NCBI GenBank assembly: GCA_047611265.1
Contig: JBLFWM010000005.1
Location: 18,436-82,435 of the forward strand
Direction: 5' to 3'
Source: GCA-2698665 sp047611265
GTDB taxonomy: Bacteria; Pseudomonadota; Gammaproteobacteria; GCA-002705445; GCA-002716945
DNA length: 64,000 nucleotides
The notes below the pieces were generated by a model. It ran no database searches. It was given only the letters and a program-made list of their open reading frames with translations, and was not told the DNA's origin. This document shows, one piece after another, positions 45,581-54,784 of this stretch. A program made the position numbers and the translations under genes. Each line of letters starts with the position of its first letter. Position 1 is the first letter of the stretch.

Positions 45581-48500
45581 TTAATTGTGTCATGCCTGGA
45601 CTGTATATCAGTTGCATCAAAATTATCAATAAATAAAATAGCTTTACAAAAAGCTTTTGCTCCAGATATCGTGGTTGTTAAACAAACATTATTATTATTA
45701 GCTTCTTTTCTTATTGAAAAAGAGTCTTTGATTGATCTTGCGCCTTCTGTTGTGTTGATAATTAAATGAACTTCTCCATTTTTAATCATATCAACTATAT
45801 GTGGCTGCCCTTCTTTAACTTTATTAACTTTATTGCATTTAATATTCTTTTCTTCTAAATATTCTTGAGTTCCACGAGTCGCATAAAGATTAAAACCTAT
45901 AGCAATTAAATCTTTTGCAATATCACATATAGCAGACTTATCTTTATCTCTCACACTAAGAAAAACATTTCCTGCCTTAGGCAAGATTACGCCTGCAGCT
46001 CTCTGAGCTTTAAAATAAGCTTCTCCAAAACTTTTTCCAATTCCCATTACTTCACCAGTTGATTTCATTTCAGGACCTAGTAATACGTCTACTTCAGGGA
46101 ATTTAGAAAATGGTAATACCGCCTCTTTAACAGAGAAATAGCTTGGTATAACTTCTTTAGTTAACTTGAGATCTTTTAAGCTCTTTCCAGCCATTACAAT
46201 TGCTCCAATTTTTGCAAGCTGTATGCCGATTGCTTTAGATACAAAAGGGGCTGTTCGAGATGCGCGCGGATTTACCTCTAAAAGAAATATCTCATTCTCT
46301 TTGATTGCGAATTGCGTATTCATTAAGCCAATCACATTCAATTCTAATGCTAATTGCGTAACTTGTTCTCTAAGTCGTATCAAAATACTATTAGATAACG
46401 TGTATGGGGGTATGGAGCACCCAGAATCACCAGAATGAATTCCTGCCTCTTCTATGTGTTCCATGATTGCTCCTATGAATACATCTTTGCCATCACAAAC
46501 TAAATCTATGTCCACTTCGATTGCGTCATTTAAAAATCTATCTAAAAGCACAGGAGAATCATTTGAAACTGAAACTGCTTCATCCATATATCTCTTTAAA
46601 TCTTCATCTGTTGTTACTATCTCCATAGCTCTTCCACCTAACACATAAGATGGTCTCACAACTAATGGGTAACCTATTTCATTGGCAGCTTGCATTGCTT
46701 GGTCAGTATTAGAGGCAATAGCATTTGTTGGTTGTTTTAGGCCTAATTTTTCAACTAAATCTTTAAATTTTTCACGATCCTCGGCTACATCAATAGCTTC
46801 CGGTGAAGTTCCAATAATATTTACTTTATTAGCTTTTAATTCTTTTGCTAATTTCAAAGGAGTTTGTCCCCCATACTGAACGATAACTCCATGAGGCTTT
46901 TCTATCTCTATAATAGACATTACATCCTCAAAGGTAAGAGGCTCAAAGTATAATCTATCCGAAATATCAAAGTCAGTAGATACAGTTTCAGGATTACAGT
47001 TGACCATAATAGTTTCATAACCTTCTTCTCTTAGAGCGAGAGATGCGTGAACACAACAATAATCAAACTCTATCCCTTGGCCAATTCTATTTGGCCCACC
47101 GCCCAGAATCATTATTTTTTTATTATTAGTTGGATTAGACTCACATTCTTCATCATAAGAAGAGTACATATATGCAGTAGTTGCCTCAAATTCTGCAGCG
47201 CATGCGTCTACTCTTTTGAACACAGGAGTAACATTAAGTTTTAGTCGCAAACTTCTTATATCTTTTTCATCACAACTTATACACCTGGCAATAAATGAGT
47301 CTGAGAATCCTTTCTTTTTAAGATTCATGAGAGAAACTTTATCAAGATTATTTATTTTTTTATCTTTTAGATTTCTTTCTTCTTTAATCAAGTCTTCTAT
47401 TTGAGATAAAAACCATGGGTCAATATTTGTTAAATTTTGAACTTCTGATAGAGAGTGATTTTGTCTGAATGCTTCGGCCGTATATAATATTCTCTCTGGT
47501 GTTGGAGACCTTAGTTCATTTTTCAAGAAATCACTATTCTCTTTATCAGGCAAGCTCATTTCTTTTAACCCATCAATATCAACTTCAAGACCACGCAGAG
47601 CTTTCTGGAAAGATTCTTGGAAATTTCTGCCTATAGCCATTACTTCTCCGACTGATTTCATTTGCGTAGTTAATTTATTATCTGCTTCTTTGAATTTTTC
47701 AAATGCAAACCTTGGAATTTTTGTTACAACATAATCAATACTGGGTTCAAATGATGCAGGAATAACATTTCCTGTAATCTCATTCTTTAGTTCATCCAAT
47801 GTATATCCAATAGCAAGTTTTGCTGCAATTTTAGCAATTGGAAACCCAGTTGCTTTTGATGCTAATGCTGATGACCTAGATACTCTGGGGTTCATTTCTA
47901 TAACAAGCACTCTTCCATCTTTAGGAGAAATAGCAAACTGTACATTTGATCCACCAGTATCAACTCCTATTTTTCTAAGTACTTGTATGGAGGAATTTCT
48001 GAGTGTCTGGTATTCTTTATCAGTTAATGTTTGTGCTGGAGCAACTGTTATAGAATCTCCAGTGTGAACTCCCATAGGATCAATATTTTCAATAGAACAA
48101 ATAATTATGCAATTATCATTTCTATCTCTAACAACTTCCATTTCGAACTCTTTCCACCCTATAACAGACTCTTCAATTAATACTTCGCTTGTAGGAGATA
48201 AATCTATACCTCTTCTTGCGATTGTTTCAAAATCTTGTATGTTGTAAGCAATTCCTCCACCAGAACCTCCTAAAGTAAAAGAAGGTCTAATTAAGACAGG
48301 AAAACCTATTTTTTTTTGATGTATTAAAGCTTCTTCGTAATCATGTGCAATATATGCTGTAGCAGTCTCCAGTCCAATTTCAGCCATAGCAATCTTAAAG
48401 AGTTCTCTGTCTTCCGCCATATCTATTGAGTCAACACTGGCACCAATTATCTCTACATTATATTTATCTAAAATTTTATGTCTGTTTAAATCTAAGGTTG

Positions 48501-48792
48501 TATTAAGAGCAGTTTGCCCTCCCATCGTTGGAAGAATTGCATCAGGCCTTTCCTTGATGATAATTTTTTCTATATTTCTCCAGTGTATCGGCTCAATATA
48601 AACTTTATCTGCCATATCTGGATCAGTCATTATTGTAGCCGGATTAGAATTAACAAGAATCACTCTTATTCCTTCTTCTCTTAAAGCTTTGCATGCCTGG
48701 ACACCTGAGTAATCAAACTCACAAGCTTGCCCAATTACAATCGGGCCTGCTCCTATAATTAAAACACTTTTAATTTTTTTATTTATTGGCAT
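45577..48792 (-). CDS. carB: Carbamoyl-phosphate synthase large chain
   Basis: The 1071-residue enzyme makes carbamoyl phosphate for pyrimidines and arginine. It consists of two homologous ATP-grasp halves, each opening with IGAGPIVIGQACEFDYSG- or LGGGPNRIGQGIEFDYC-type sequence, followed by an allosteric MGS-like C-terminal domain. It overlaps carA by 14 bases. greA, which often follows carB in Gammaproteobacteria, is absent; a convergent symporter gene ends here instead. Confidence 0.98.
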   Translation of the reverse strand: MPINKKIKSVLIIGAGPIVIGQACEFDYSGVQACKALREEGIRVILVNSNPATIMTDPDMADKVYIEPIHWRNIEKIIIKERPDAILPTMGGQTALNTTLDLNRHKILDKYNVEIIGASVDSIDMAEDRELFKIAMAEIGLETATAYIAHDYEEALIHQKKIGFPVLIRPSFTLGGSGGGIAYNIQDFETIARRGIDLSPTSEVLIEESVIGWKEFEMEVVRDRNDNCIIICSIENIDPMGVHTGDSITVAPAQTLTDKEYQTLRNSSIQVLRKIGVDTGGSNVQFAISPKDGRVLVIEMNPRVSRSSALASKATGFPIAKIAAKLAIGYTLDELKNEITGNVIPASFEPSIDYVVTKIPRFAFEKFKEADNKLTTQMKSVGEVMAIGRNFQESFQKALRGLEVDIDGLKEMSLPDKENSDFLKNELRSPTPERILYTAEAFRQNHSLSEVQNLTNIDPWFLSQIEDLIKEERNLKDKKINNLDKVSLMNLKKKGFSDSFIARCISCDEKDIRSLRLKLNVTPVFKRVDACAAEFEATTAYMYSSYDEECESNPTNNKKIMILGGGPNRIGQGIEFDYCCVHASLALREEGYETIMVNCNPETVSTDFDISDRLYFEPLTFEDVMSIIEIEKPHGVIVQYGGQTPLKLAKELKANKVNIIGTSPEAIDVAEDREKFKDLVEKLGLKQPTNAIASNTDQAMQAANEIGYPLVVRPSYVLGGRAMEIVTTDEDLKRYMDEAVSVSNDSPVLLDRFLNDAIEVDIDLVCDGKDVFIGAIMEHIEEAGIHSGDSGCSIPPYTLSNSILIRLREQVTQLALELNVIGLMNTQFAIKENEIFLLEVNPRASRTAPFVSKAIGIQLAKIGAIVMAGKSLKDLKLTKEVIPSYFSVKEAVLPFSKFPEVDVLLGPEMKSTGEVMGIGKSFGEAYFKAQRAAGVILPKAGNVFLSVRDKDKSAICDIAKDLIAIGFNLYATRGTQEYLEEKNIKCNKVNKVKEGQPHIVDMIKNGEVHLIINTTEGARSIKDSFSIRKEANNNNVCLTTTISGAKAFCKAILFIDNFDATDIQSRHDTIN

Positions 48793-49921
48793 TTTTTCTC
48801 TCAGACATAAATGAAATGAATTTATTAAAAATTAGATTAATATCTTGTGGGCCCGGGCTAGCTTCAGGATGACCTTGAAAACCAAAAGCATGTTTCTCTT
48901 TAATCTCAAAACCTTGAAGAGAATTATCAAATAAAGAAATATGTGTGGGAACTATATTTTTTGAAAGAGTATTATCATCAACCATGAATCCATGATTCTG
49001 GCTAGTAATAAATACTCTCTTGGTTATGAGATCCATTACCGGATGATTAGCTCCATGATGCCCAAATTTCATCTTAGCTGTTTTTGCTCCAGATGCTAAT
49101 GCTAATAGCTGAAAGCCTAAACAGATCCCAAATAATGGGATTTTTCTATCAAGAAGAGTCTTAATGTTATCAATAGCATAACCACAAGCTTTTGGGTCAC
49201 CTGGGCCATTCGATAAAAATACTCCATCAGGTTTCATATCTAAAACTTTATCGACACTGTAATCTGCGGGCACTATAGTTAAATCGCACCCATGCTCTTT
49301 TAAAATCCGGAGAATATTATGCTTAATCCCAAAATCATAAGCAACAACCCTAAAGGTGGCTTTCTTTTCTTGCTGTTTATTTGCATTATATATATCAGGT
49401 AACCCTTGGTCCCACTGATAAATAGATTTCGTGGTTACCTTCTTTGCAAGATCAATTCCATCCAAACCATTAAATTTTCTTATACTTTCTTTTGCAGTGG
49501 CTAAGTCTATTTTACCAGACATTATACAACCATTCTGCGACCCCGTGATTCTAAGAATTTTTGTTAATTTTCTCGTATCAATACCACCTATTGCAACAAT
49601 ATTTTCATTCTTTAGAAAGTTTTGAAGCGTGTCATTTTTACGCCAACTATTAGATGAAATCTCTATATCTCTTAAAATCACTCCAGACGCATGGATTTTT
49701 AATGACTCCATGTCTTCATGATTAATACCAGTATTTCCTACGTGGGGATTTGTAAAAGTAATTATTTGACTATCATACGAAGGATCAGTGATAATTTCTT
49801 GATATCCAGTCATTGACGTATTAAAAACGACTTCTCCAACAGAAAAGCCTTCAACTCCAATGGATTGGCCGCGAAAGGTGCTACCGTCTTCTAACAAAAG
49901 TATTGATTCAGGGTTACTCAA
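48779..49921 (-). CDS. carA: Carbamoyl-phosphate synthase small chain
   Basis: The 380-residue glutaminase subunit delivers ammonia to CarB. The C-terminal class I amidotransferase domain has PLFGICLGFQLLALASG with the nucleophilic Cys and FGFQGHPEASPGP with the catalytic His; the N-terminal domain has MTGYQEIITDPSY. The start codon is TTG (MSNPESILLLEDG), since no ATG precedes the conserved region. A terminator-like hairpin ends only 23 bases upstream, so transcription initiation is tightly placed or subject to attenuation. Confidence 0.97.
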   Translation of the reverse strand: MSNPESILLLEDGSTFRGQSIGVEGFSVGEVVFNTSMTGYQEIITDPSYDSQIITFTNPHVGNTGINHEDMESLKIHASGVILRDIEISSNSWRKNDTLQNFLKNENIVAIGGIDTRKLTKILRITGSQNGCIMSGKIDLATAKESIRKFNGLDGIDLAKKVTTKSIYQWDQGLPDIYNANKQQEKKATFRVVAYDFGIKHNILRILKEHGCDLTIVPADYSVDKVLDMKPDGVFLSNGPGDPKACGYAIDNIKTLLDRKIPLFGICLGFQLLALASGAKTAKMKFGHHGANHPVMDLITKRVFITSQNHGFMVDDNTLSKNIVPTHISLFDNSLQGFEIKEKHAFGFQGHPEASPGPQDINLIFNKFISFMSERKNANK

Positions 49922-49938
49922 GGTTATTTTCGTATATT

Positions 49939-49985
49939 AAAAAAAAAGATGGCTCTTTTTGAGTCATCTTTGATTGTTTTTTTTT
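49939..49985 (-). terminator. Terminator after rsmI in the carA leader, possibly bidirectional
   Basis: AAAGATGGCTC (49945-49955) and GAGTCATCTTT (49961-49971) form an 11-bp stem with one mismatch and a TTTTT loop. On the minus strand it is followed by nine T (complement of 49939-49947), and on the plus strand by a long T tract (49977-49985). It ends rsmI transcription and lies just before carA, so it could act as an attenuator if the carAB promoter is upstream. Confidence 0.8.
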
Positions 49986-50017
49986 AGTTTGCATCTAAAA
50001 CTGAATAATACGTGAGA

Positions 50018-50845
50018 CTAGCCTTCCTGTCTAATATTTAATACATATTTATACAATTCTTTTTTATTTACATCATTAAATAGACGAATTATATTAACAA
50101 CCTCGCTCGCAGAGTATTTTTTTGATAATTCCAGTATTTCCTTTTCCATTGTTTCCATATTTAGTTGTTCCACAGAGCTTGTGCCAATTATCATAGTTAT
50201 TTCACCAGTTAACTGCTCATTTGAAAACCTTGTCATTAATTCACTTGCTGTGCCAAAAAATATTTCTTCATGGATTTTGGTTAGCTCTCTCATTATTCCA
50301 ATATTTGTATCACCACCTAGAACATCGATAATATCAACTAATACTGAAACAACTCTATGCTTACTCTCAAATATTACCCCAGGCATAGATGATGTTTTAA
50401 TTTTCAATAACTGCGTTTTTCTCTCTGAAGATTTCTTAGATAAAAACCCCAAAAAGATAAAATTATTAATAGGTATTTTAGATACTGATAGAGCTGCCGT
50501 CAAAGAACTAGCTCCTGGTATGGGAACAACCTTAAATGATAAATCTATATGTTTTACTAGCTCAAACCCAGGATCAGATACAGAAGGAGTTCCAGCATCA
50601 GATACAAGACATATACTCATTCCTTCTGATAAATCTTGTATGATTGAATTTCTTTTTCTCTTTTCATTATCCTTGTTGAAGGTAATAATTCTTTTTTTAA
50701 TATTAAATTCACTTAATAACTTAGAAGTTCTGGCAGAACTCTCTGCCAAGATATAATCAGAGTTCTTTAAAACCTCAATAGCACGAAATGTCATGTCTTG
50801 AAGATTACCGATGGGTGTTGCGACTATATATAAGGTGCCTAGCAT
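50018..50845 (-). CDS. rsmI: 16S rRNA (cytidine-1402-2'-O)-methyltransferase RsmI
   Basis: The 275-residue tetrapyrrole-methylase-fold enzyme begins MLGTLYIVATPIGNLQDMTF and contains the SAM-site segments LVSDAGTPSVSDPGFELV and VVPIPGASSLTAALSVS, diagnostic of RsmI. It methylates C1402 in the decoding centre. It is divergent from the SIS-domain gene, matching the yraL-diaA neighbourhood of E. coli. Confidence 0.96.
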   Translation of the reverse strand: MLGTLYIVATPIGNLQDMTFRAIEVLKNSDYILAESSARTSKLLSEFNIKKRIITFNKDNEKRKRNSIIQDLSEGMSICLVSDAGTPSVSDPGFELVKHIDLSFKVVPIPGASSLTAALSVSKIPINNFIFLGFLSKKSSERKTQLLKIKTSSMPGVIFESKHRVVSVLVDIIDVLGGDTNIGIMRELTKIHEEIFFGTASELMTRFSNEQLTGEITMIIGTSSVEQLNMETMEKEILELSKKYSASEVVNIIRLFNDVNKKELYKYVLNIRQEG

Positions 50846-50891
50846 AATTTGGAATATTTATTGTGTTTACCCTTGCTAGGTTATATTGTAG

Positions 50892-50897
50892 TATAAT
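50892..50897 (+). promoter_or_regulatory. -10 element of the SIS-domain gene
   Basis: A perfect TATAAT lies in the 72-base divergent region, 21 bases before the ATG at 50918. No good -35 hexamer is found at the standard distance; TTTACC lies 20 bases upstream. Confidence is limited for that reason. Confidence 0.35.
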
Positions 50898-50917
50898 CAA
50901 AGTCCAATGGTAAAATT

Positions 50918-51505
50918 ATGAAAAATATAGAAATAATTAAAAGTAATTTTATTGAAAACCAAAAAATTAACTTAACATCTGTTAATGAAATTTTACCTTC
51001 GATAGAGTCTGCTACAGACTGCCTTATTAATATGATTAAAAGTTCAGGTAAATTAATGTCATGTGGAAATGGTGGTTCTTCAGGTGATGCACAACATATT
51101 ACTTCAGAGTTTGTTAACAGATTTGAGATAGAGAGAAAGGAAATGCCTGCAATTTCTTTAAATTCAGATACTGCAACTATGACATCCATAGGAAATGATT
51201 ATGGCTATGAATATATATTTTCTAAACAGATAAATGCAATAGGTTGTGAAAAAGATGTTCTTATGGCGTTTACTACTAGTGGTAATTCCAAAAATATACT
51301 AGAGGCTATCAATGTAGCGAAAAAAAAGAATATCAAAGTTTTATTAGTTACCGGCGGTAATGGAGGCAAAGCTCAAAATTTAATTGGACCTGATGACGTA
51401 TCTATTGTAATTCCTAGTAACAGAACAAGCAGGATTCAAGAGATGACATTAATAATTATTCACTCCATTTGCGAATGTATTGACAGACACTACCAAAATA
51501 AATAA
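50918..51505 (+). CDS. SIS-domain protein, GmhA/DiaA family
   Basis: The 195-residue sugar-isomerase-fold protein has CGNGGSSGDAQHITSEF (with the zinc-ligand-like His and Glu of GmhA), TSIGNDYGYEYIFS, FTTSGNSKNI and RIQEMTLIIIHSICECID with the second His. All phosphoheptose isomerase active-site positions I can check are present, which favours making D-glycero-D-manno-heptose 7-phosphate for LPS. The gene's place next to rsmI favours DiaA, the DnaA-binding replication initiator regulator of the same fold. Both remain possible. Confidence 0.88.
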   Translation: MKNIEIIKSNFIENQKINLTSVNEILPSIESATDCLINMIKSSGKLMSCGNGGSSGDAQHITSEFVNRFEIERKEMPAISLNSDTATMTSIGNDYGYEYIFSKQINAIGCEKDVLMAFTTSGNSKNILEAINVAKKKNIKVLLVTGGNGGKAQNLIGPDDVSIVIPSNRTSRIQEMTLIIIHSICECIDRHYQNK

Positions 51506-52120
51506 TTACATATCTCTTTCAGTTTCAGTTAAGCTTGCCTGAAATGATTCGCGACTAAATATACGATCTGAATAGTCATCAATAATCTTCTTATTCTCAG
51601 TAATCTCAACACCTAACGACTTAATTCTCCACAACAAAGGTGCCAAACTACAATCAACTAAACCAAAGTCATCACTCATAAAAAAATTATCTGTAATCAA
51701 AGGGATGATTTCCAGAAAATATGATTTTATTTTTTCTTTAAAAGAATCTTCTAGGCTACCATTTTTATATGCTTTATTAAATTCTGGATACCAAGTATGT
51801 TCTATTCTATGTAATGCTAATCTAAATTTTGCTCTAGCTACAGGGTCTACAGGTAATAATGGAGGATGAGGGAATCTTTCATCCAAGTACTCTATGATTA
51901 CTCTAGAATTTTGTATTATAAGATCTCTGTCTACAAGTGTGGGGAAATCATCATATGGGCTTATAAATTTAATTTCTTCGGATATATCGTTAAGATCAAT
52001 TTCATGTAATTCAGCAGATATTTCTTTCTCTTTAATAACTAGTCTAGTTCTATGACTATGTAAACAGTCAGGTAAAGAGAATAGGAGTATTGCGGATCTT
52101 CTGTTTGCTAATGATGTCAT
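51506..52120 (-). CDS. sspA: Stringent starvation protein A (GST-fold)
   Basis: The 204-residue protein has the glutathione-S-transferase fold without a typical catalytic residue and resembles SspA, an RNA-polymerase-associated regulator of stress responses. Markers are LFSLPDCLHSHRTRLVIKEK, DFPTLVDRDLIIQNSRVIIEYLDERFPHPPLLP (quoted in part) and PVARAKFRLALHRIEHTW. It follows petC by three bases, the standard petABC-sspA order. The usual partner gene sspB does not follow: the next gene is convergent and ends one base away. Confidence 0.94.
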   Translation of the reverse strand: MTSLANRRSAILLFSLPDCLHSHRTRLVIKEKEISAELHEIDLNDISEEIKFISPYDDFPTLVDRDLIIQNSRVIIEYLDERFPHPPLLPVDPVARAKFRLALHRIEHTWYPEFNKAYKNGSLEDSFKEKIKSYFLEIIPLITDNFFMSDDFGLVDCSLAPLLWRIKSLGVEITENKKIIDDYSDRIFSRESFQASLTETERDM

Positions 52121-52123
52121 AAA

Positions 52124-52849
52124 TTATTTTACGTCCTTCCAGTATTCAATCTTTAGCAAAAATGCTATGAATGAAAAAATTGCTAAAAAGAGTATAACCC
52201 AAAAACCAATTCTATATCGGTCTAATTGAGCTGGTTCAGACACATAAGCAAGAAAATTGACCAAATCAGTGATTGATTTTTTATATTCCTTGTCTGTCAT
52301 GGTGCCTTCAACGACATATTCATACTGATCTTTTTCTAGATTAACTGGCTGTTTCAAGCCTTCCATCCAAGATAAGACATGAGGCATACTAACATTTGGA
52401 TATAATGCGTTATTAACCCCTAATGGTCTTGTTTCGTCTTTATAGAAAGAAGTTAAAAAGGTATAAAGCCATTCTGATCCTCTAGAACGAGCAATTAATG
52501 TTAAGTCTGGTGGCATTACGCCAAATGCTTCTTTAGCTGAATCAGGATTTACTGAATTTAAAATCAATGACCCAATTTTTGTAGGCTGACCATTCTTATC
52601 TGTAGTGAATATTAGATTATTCTCAATAGCTTCTTTGGAAAGCGAAAGATGGTCGATAAATTTTACATAGCGTTGATACTTTAAGGTATGGCAACCAAGA
52701 CAGTTATTAACATAGATTTGAGCTCCTCGCTGAAGAGATCCCTTGTTATTTAAATCTATTAATACAGGCTTTAGCGGAATAGATCCAGATGCAGCAAATG
52801 ATAAGCTTGATATAAAAATACAAACTATGCCAGTAAATAATCTAATCAT
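52124..52849 (-). CDS. petC: Cytochrome c1
   Basis: The 241-residue protein has a signal peptide (residues 1-19, ending SLSFA), the heme-binding CLGCH (Cys50, Cys53, His54), a conserved MPHVLSWMEG region near the axial methionine and a C-terminal membrane anchor (WVILFLAIFSFIAFLLKI). It carries electrons from the Rieske protein to soluble cytochrome c in complex III. I chose the ATG at 52849, overlapping the petB stop; an earlier start would precede the signal peptide with 15 charged residues. Confidence 0.95.
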   Translation of the reverse strand: MIRLFTGIVCIFISSLSFAASGSIPLKPVLIDLNNKGSLQRGAQIYVNNCLGCHTLKYQRYVKFIDHLSLSKEAIENNLIFTTDKNGQPTKIGSLILNSVNPDSAKEAFGVMPPDLTLIARSRGSEWLYTFLTSFYKDETRPLGVNNALYPNVSMPHVLSWMEGLKQPVNLEKDQYEYVVEGTMTDKEYKKSITDLVNFLAYVSEPAQLDRYRIGFWVILFLAIFSFIAFLLKIEYWKDVK

Positions 52850-54059
52850 GCATGGTAACCCTGTCAGGGACATCTTTAGTTTTTTCATTAACACTTGTAA
52901 AATATAAAGCTACAAAAAAACCAAAATATACTAGTGTGAAAAATCTACCTATCCATGTTAAAAGCGGTGTTGCTGCGCTCATGCCTATATAACCAAGAGC
53001 GAAGAAACTGATTACAAAAGAAGTCAAAAGAACTTTATATGTTGTAGACCTATACCTAATTGATTTAGTGGTACATCTATCTATCCACGGCATGAAGAAT
53101 AAAACAAATATTGCTAAGCCCATTGCAAGAACGCCACCAAGCTTATCAGGTATCGCACGAAGTATTGCGTAAAACGGAGTGAAGTACCATACAGGCATAA
53201 TATGCTCTGGAGTTTTTAGAGGGTCTGCAGGAACAAAATTATCTTTTTCTAGAAAAAATCCACCTAATTCTGGCATAAAGAAAATAACAAATGCAAATAT
53301 TATTAAAAAGACAGATAAGCCAAATATATCTTTAACCGTATAGTATGGATGGAATGGAATTCCGTCTCTAGGTATACCATTTTCATCTTTATTCTCTTTA
53401 ATCTCAATACCATCGGGGTTATTAGATCCAGTTGTATGTAAAGCAGCTAAATGAAGATAAATTAGTGCGAATAATAATAGAGGTAATGCTATGACATGAA
53501 ATGCAAAAAACCTATTCAAAGTGGCATCAGAAATTACATAGTCTCCTCTAATCCATAATGCTAAAGATTCTCCAACATAAGGAATGGCGCTAAATAAAGA
53601 AATAATTACCTGGGCTCCCCAGTATGACATTTGACCCCATGGTAATAGATAACCCATAAATGCTTCTGCCATTAGTAAAACAAAAATAACCATACCAAAT
53701 AACCATAAAAGTTCTCTAGGGTTCTTGTAAGAACCATATAGCATGGCTCTAAACATATGTAAGTAGATGACAATAAAAAAGAAAGATGAGCCAGTTGAAT
53801 GCATGTATCTAATTAACCAACCCCACTCTACATCCCTCATTATGTATTCCACAGATGCAAAAGCTTGAGCTGCATCTGGTTTATAATTTATTGTTAAGAA
53901 AATTCCAGTTACGATCTGTAGTATGAATATAAATATAGCTAGAGCGCCAAAATAATAAAAAAAGTTAAAATTCTTCGGTGCATAGTATTGAGATAAGTGA
54001 TTTTTTACAAAATTACTAACAGGTAATCTTTTGTCTATCCAAACCATTAGTTTACTCAT
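52842..54059 (-). CDS. petB: Cytochrome b of the bc1 complex
   Basis: The 405-residue membrane protein has about eight transmembrane helices with the heme-ligating histidines in RYMHSTGSSFFFIVIYLHMFR and FAFHVIALPLLLFALIYLHLAALH (both quoted in part), the quinol-site PEWYF-equivalent as MPVWYFTPFYAILRAIPDK, and WGAQVIISLFSAIPYVG. It is full length. It abuts petA and overlaps petC by eight bases. Confidence 0.97.
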   Translation of the reverse strand: MSKLMVWIDKRLPVSNFVKNHLSQYYAPKNFNFFYYFGALAIFIFILQIVTGIFLTINYKPDAAQAFASVEYIMRDVEWGWLIRYMHSTGSSFFFIVIYLHMFRAMLYGSYKNPRELLWLFGMVIFVLLMAEAFMGYLLPWGQMSYWGAQVIISLFSAIPYVGESLALWIRGDYVISDATLNRFFAFHVIALPLLLFALIYLHLAALHTTGSNNPDGIEIKENKDENGIPRDGIPFHPYYTVKDIFGLSVFLIIFAFVIFFMPELGGFFLEKDNFVPADPLKTPEHIMPVWYFTPFYAILRAIPDKLGGVLAMGLAIFVLFFMPWIDRCTTKSIRYRSTTYKVLLTSFVISFFALGYIGMSAATPLLTWIGRFFTLVYFGFFVALYFTSVNEKTKDVPDRVTMHD

Positions 54060-54653
54060 TTAAATACTACCCCCGTCTTTACCTATGACTATTTTATCTT
54101 TAGAAGCAAAATAATATGGTGGTACTTCTAGGTTATAGGGAGCAGGCATACCACTATGAACTCTACCTGACAAATCAAATTTAGAACCATGACATGGGCA
54201 AAAAAATCCACCTTTCCAGTCAAGCCCAAGCTCAGCAGATTTAGAATTAGGTTTGTATAATGGAGAGCATCCTAAATGCGTACATACACCAAGTAAAACT
54301 AGATATTCAGGATTTATAGATCTATATTTATTTTTTGTATAACTTGGCTGATGATCTTCTAGAGATCTTGAGTCACTTAAGATCTCATTTTCCTCTAATG
54401 TGTTTTCAATCATCTCTGGCGTCCTTCTGACTACCCATACTGGTTTACCGCGCCATTCAACAACTTTATATGCACCTGGTCTAAGATTAGAAATATCTAT
54501 TTCAATTGGAGCTCCCGCAGATTTTGCTTTTTCGCTCGGAGACATTGTAGACAGAAATGGAATAACAGCGAATATTCCACCTACTCCACCCATTACCTGA
54601 GTTAAGTTGGTCAGAAATTTCCTTCTGTTTGATGGTTTATTTGAGTCGCTCAT
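54060..54653 (-). CDS. petA: Rieske iron-sulfur subunit of the bc1 complex
   Basis: The 197-residue protein has a Tat-like N-terminus (SNRRKFLTNLTQVMGGVGG) serving as membrane anchor, and the [2Fe-2S] motifs CTHLGCSPLY and CPCHGSKFDLSGRV with the two Cys and two His ligands. It transfers electrons from ubiquinol to cytochrome c1. It heads the petABC-sspA operon. Confidence 0.97.
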   Translation of the reverse strand: MSDSNKPSNRRKFLTNLTQVMGGVGGIFAVIPFLSTMSPSEKAKSAGAPIEIDISNLRPGAYKVVEWRGKPVWVVRRTPEMIENTLEENEILSDSRSLEDHQPSYTKNKYRSINPEYLVLLGVCTHLGCSPLYKPNSKSAELGLDWKGGFFCPCHGSKFDLSGRVHSGMPAPYNLEVPPYYFASKDKIVIGKDGGSI

Positions 54654-54784
54654 CTATATTTTAAAAAAGTTGGTATTTCTTAATCGCGTATATCCTATCA
54701 TATATTTTATGAAGTGTCTTATAGTAATATATAATATACTTATTAAATATTTAATATCTTGTTTTTTTAAGGGTAAAGTAGTAA

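Noticed and set aside
50181..50756. Open frame of about 190 codons on the plus strand inside rsmI
   Set aside because: It lies entirely antisense to a well-supported rsmI gene, has no recognisable motif or ribosome binding site, and is explained by the codon composition of the opposite strand.
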